A DNA stretch of 64,000 nucleotides from Amphibacillus cookii (lineage in GTDB: Bacteria; Bacillota; Bacilli; Bacillales; Amphibacillaceae): NCBI RefSeq assembly GCF_016908375.1, contig NZ_JAFBDS010000001.1:186001-250000 (forward strand). Reading direction: 5' to 3'. Shown here one piece after another: positions 62,623-64,000 of the stretch (its first letter is position 1; every line of letters begins with the position of its first letter). Both the position numbers and the translations under genes were made by a program. The notes below the pieces were generated by a model that had not been told where the DNA came from, searched no databases, and saw only the letters and a program-made list of their open reading frames with translations.

Positions 62623-63627
62623 TTACTGATTGGTGAGCGCATGAAGGACATCGTCTATTTTTCTCGAATCTGCGATCGGACCATTTAGCATCCAATGGCG
62701 TGATGATACGGTATAGACATGGCCTGATTTAACAGCAGGAATACTTTGCCAAAGCGTATCTTCTGTTAATTCCTCAAGCATCGCCCAAGCCTGTTCATTA
62801 TCTTCCTCGTTTCCTAATGACATACCTGCGGTTACAAATAAATAATCTGCCTCTAAATAAGGTAGCTTCTCTAAGGACATCACGATTCCCCATGCATCAT
62901 CATCTTCTTGTTTTTGTAATTCTTGGATTAAGGGACCTGCTTCTAGGCCTAGATGGTTGTCATATAGCACACGAGTATAAGCGAATCCTGGAAATAGTAC
63001 CTGTACGTTTTTTTGAGAAGGTCGAATAAAGGCTACGGTCTTGTTCTCGCCGACTTGATCAATAATTTGTTCTTTTGCTTCTGCAAGCTTTGTATTAAAG
63101 TTTTCGATTATTTGGTACGCTTTGTCTTCTTTTTCAAAGATTTCAGCAATTTTTTGTATCGATGTTTCCCAATCTTCACGATCGAAAGCAAGGGTAGGTG
63201 CTATGTCGGTTAATCTTTCATAAACATCATCCGTACCTGCATGACTTGCATCGACTAAGATCAAATCGGGTTCCTGTGCAAGTATGGCTTCAAAACTATA
63301 ACTCATTCCGGTCGTTTCGATGATTTCAGCATCGTAGTCTATTAACTCATCATGTAGATATTGTCCCTTTGTCGAAGCTGTGGCTAGTATAGGTGCTTCA
63401 AGCGATAACATCATATCTTCAAGACCTAAAACGACGACGCGTTCAGGGTTTTTCGGTACTTCTATTTCCCCTAATTCATGCGTTACTAACTGTGTTTCTG
63501 CATCTGTACCATTATTTGATTTTAAATCGGAAGATGCTTCGGTTGAGTCATCCTTGCTACAACCGAATAATGTTAAAACGATGAATAACATACTAAACCA
63601 AAAGTATAAAGCATTGCTTTTTTTCAT
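62623..63627 (-). CDS. Iron-siderophore-type ABC transporter substrate-binding lipoprotein
   Basis: 334 aa, same family as its neighbour but divergent. Lipobox LFGC (Cys23), ELGEIEVPKNPERVVVLGLEDMMLSL, SFEAILAQEPDLILVDASHAGTDDVYERLTDIAPTLAFDRE, QSIPAVKSGHVYTVSS. RBS GAAGGAGTG. 20 bp upstream of the second binding protein, so both are in one transcript. Two binding proteins in tandem suggest different ferri-siderophores feeding shared permeases elsewhere. No clear Fur box could be found upstream. Confidence 0.88.
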   Translation of the reverse strand: MKKSNALYFWFSMLFIVLTLFGCSKDDSTEASSDLKSNNGTDAETQLVTHELGEIEVPKNPERVVVLGLEDMMLSLEAPILATASTKGQYLHDELIDYDAEIIETTGMSYSFEAILAQEPDLILVDASHAGTDDVYERLTDIAPTLAFDREDWETSIQKIAEIFEKEDKAYQIIENFNTKLAEAKEQIIDQVGENKTVAFIRPSQKNVQVLFPGFAYTRVLYDNHLGLEAGPLIQELQKQEDDDAWGIVMSLEKLPYLEADYLFVTAGMSLGNEEDNEQAWAMLEELTEDTLWQSIPAVKSGHVYTVSSRHWMLNGPIADSRKIDDVLHALTNQ

Positions 63628-63704
63628 TGTTAGTTACACTCCTTCATATGGTGGAATTCCTGTTGTTTTTCCAAAATTGATCATGTCAAATGGCTTTAAG
63701 TACA

Positions 63705-64000
63705 TCACTCTTTTGTGTAGAGATGTTTAATCAATTCACGGTTTTTTTCTTGAAATAAATCATTATGAGACGAGACCCGTCCTCTATTATTTGCATCTGG
63801 ATCAATGTAAAGTTTAGCCATGTTTACGGCATTACCTGCTTCCTGAAAAGCACCAGCAATTAACTTGAATTTGCCTTCATGGTCGACAATATCACCCGCA
63901 GCAAACAGACCTGGAACAGAGGTTTCGCACATTGGGGAAGCAGCTATACGATATTCTTCTGTTACCTTCACGTCCACACCACTTTGGGTTAGAAGTGCTG
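63705..64000 (-). CDS. Ferredoxin--NADP+ reductase type 2 (YumC/TrxR-like), C-terminal part, cut by window edge
   Basis: The frame is open to the right edge (ALLTQSG before the first GTG). The last ~98 codons show the flavoprotein FAD block SVPGLFAAGDIVDHEGKFKLIAGAFQEAGNAVNMAKLYIDP, typical of the YumC-type thioredoxin-reductase-like FNRs. The Asp of AAGDI binds FAD ribitol. Position upstream of the siderophore-binding genes fits a role in reducing ferric siderophores or supplying reductant, but that is only context. Confidence 0.8.
   Translation of the reverse strand, partial: ALLTQSGVDVKVTEEYRIAASPMCETSVPGLFAAGDIVDHEGKFKLIAGAFQEAGNAVNMAKLYIDPDANNRGRVSSHNDLFQEKNRELIKHLYTKE

Noticed and set aside
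63628-63704. Fur box ahead of the siderophore-binding genes
   Set aside because: No match resembling GATAATGATTATCATTATC was found in the short gap; the promoter may lie inside or before the reductase gene.
1-64000. tRNA, rRNA, prophage or conjugative genes
   Set aside because: No cloverleaf, rRNA block, integrase, phage structural or transfer gene could be recognised in either strand.

Overview
The window is a low-GC, gene-dense bacterial chromosome segment. It carries strong SD sequences, lipobox lipoproteins and many Bacillus-type orthologues (MetI-type cystathionine gamma-synthase, YxjG/H-like methyltransferase, YfmL helicase, YesMN-type sensor/regulator). It also has a SAM-I riboswitch, CcpA cre-like operators, an LPDTS wall-sorting signal and an IS231-type insertion sequence. 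All of this points to a Bacillaceae-type Firmicute with a sugar-fermenting lifestyle. I cannot fix the genus from sequence alone.

Layout: a truncated nucleotidyltransferase (left edge), then a ugp-type glycerophosphodiester ABC importer with its phosphodiesterase (1.4-6.6 kb). An SDR oxidoreductase, a wall-anchored GH43 arabinanase-type enzyme under a cre/promoter overlap, and pfkA follow (7-12.5 kb). Next come a PAS-GGDEF-EAL-PilZ protein, an IclR regulator, a divergent oppA / oppCBDF peptide importer and a chemoreceptor (12.5-24.5 kb). Then lie an ATP-grasp ligase, two tiny acidic lipoproteins, an LCP wall enzyme and a glucose-family PTS IIBC with a co-transcribed EEP hydrolase (24.7-30.2 kb). 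A DUF1538/DUF1538/double-PII operon, a DEAD helicase, a hemolysin-III protein and arsR-acr3 end at 36.5 kb.

From 36.6 to 39.5 kb lies a scrap-yard of repeats, an IS1182-like remnant and an intact IS231-type element with a 10-bp target duplication. After it come a lactose/cellobiose-type PTS locus with duplicated IIB-IIC genes (one IIB is a pseudogene) and a PRD regulator. A SAM-riboswitch methionine operon follows, then a metNP-UroD-metQ cluster followed by ProC-like and VOC genes, an aldose epimerase, a sugar MFS transporter beside a three-component sugar sensor, two siderophore-binding lipoproteins and a truncated ferredoxin-NADP reductase (right edge).

The most striking feature beyond the genes is a dispersed 110-325 bp structured repeat (called R1 here). 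It has ten recognisable copies plus fragments, nearly all intergenic, with internally complementary arms that change together between copies. Three copies carry an expanded module of tandem mini-hairpins. Two abut genes so tightly that the repeat tip contains the gene's stop codon, and one copy is itself interrupted by a 40-bp palindrome flanked by a short duplication. A second repeat family (R2) surrounds the IS.
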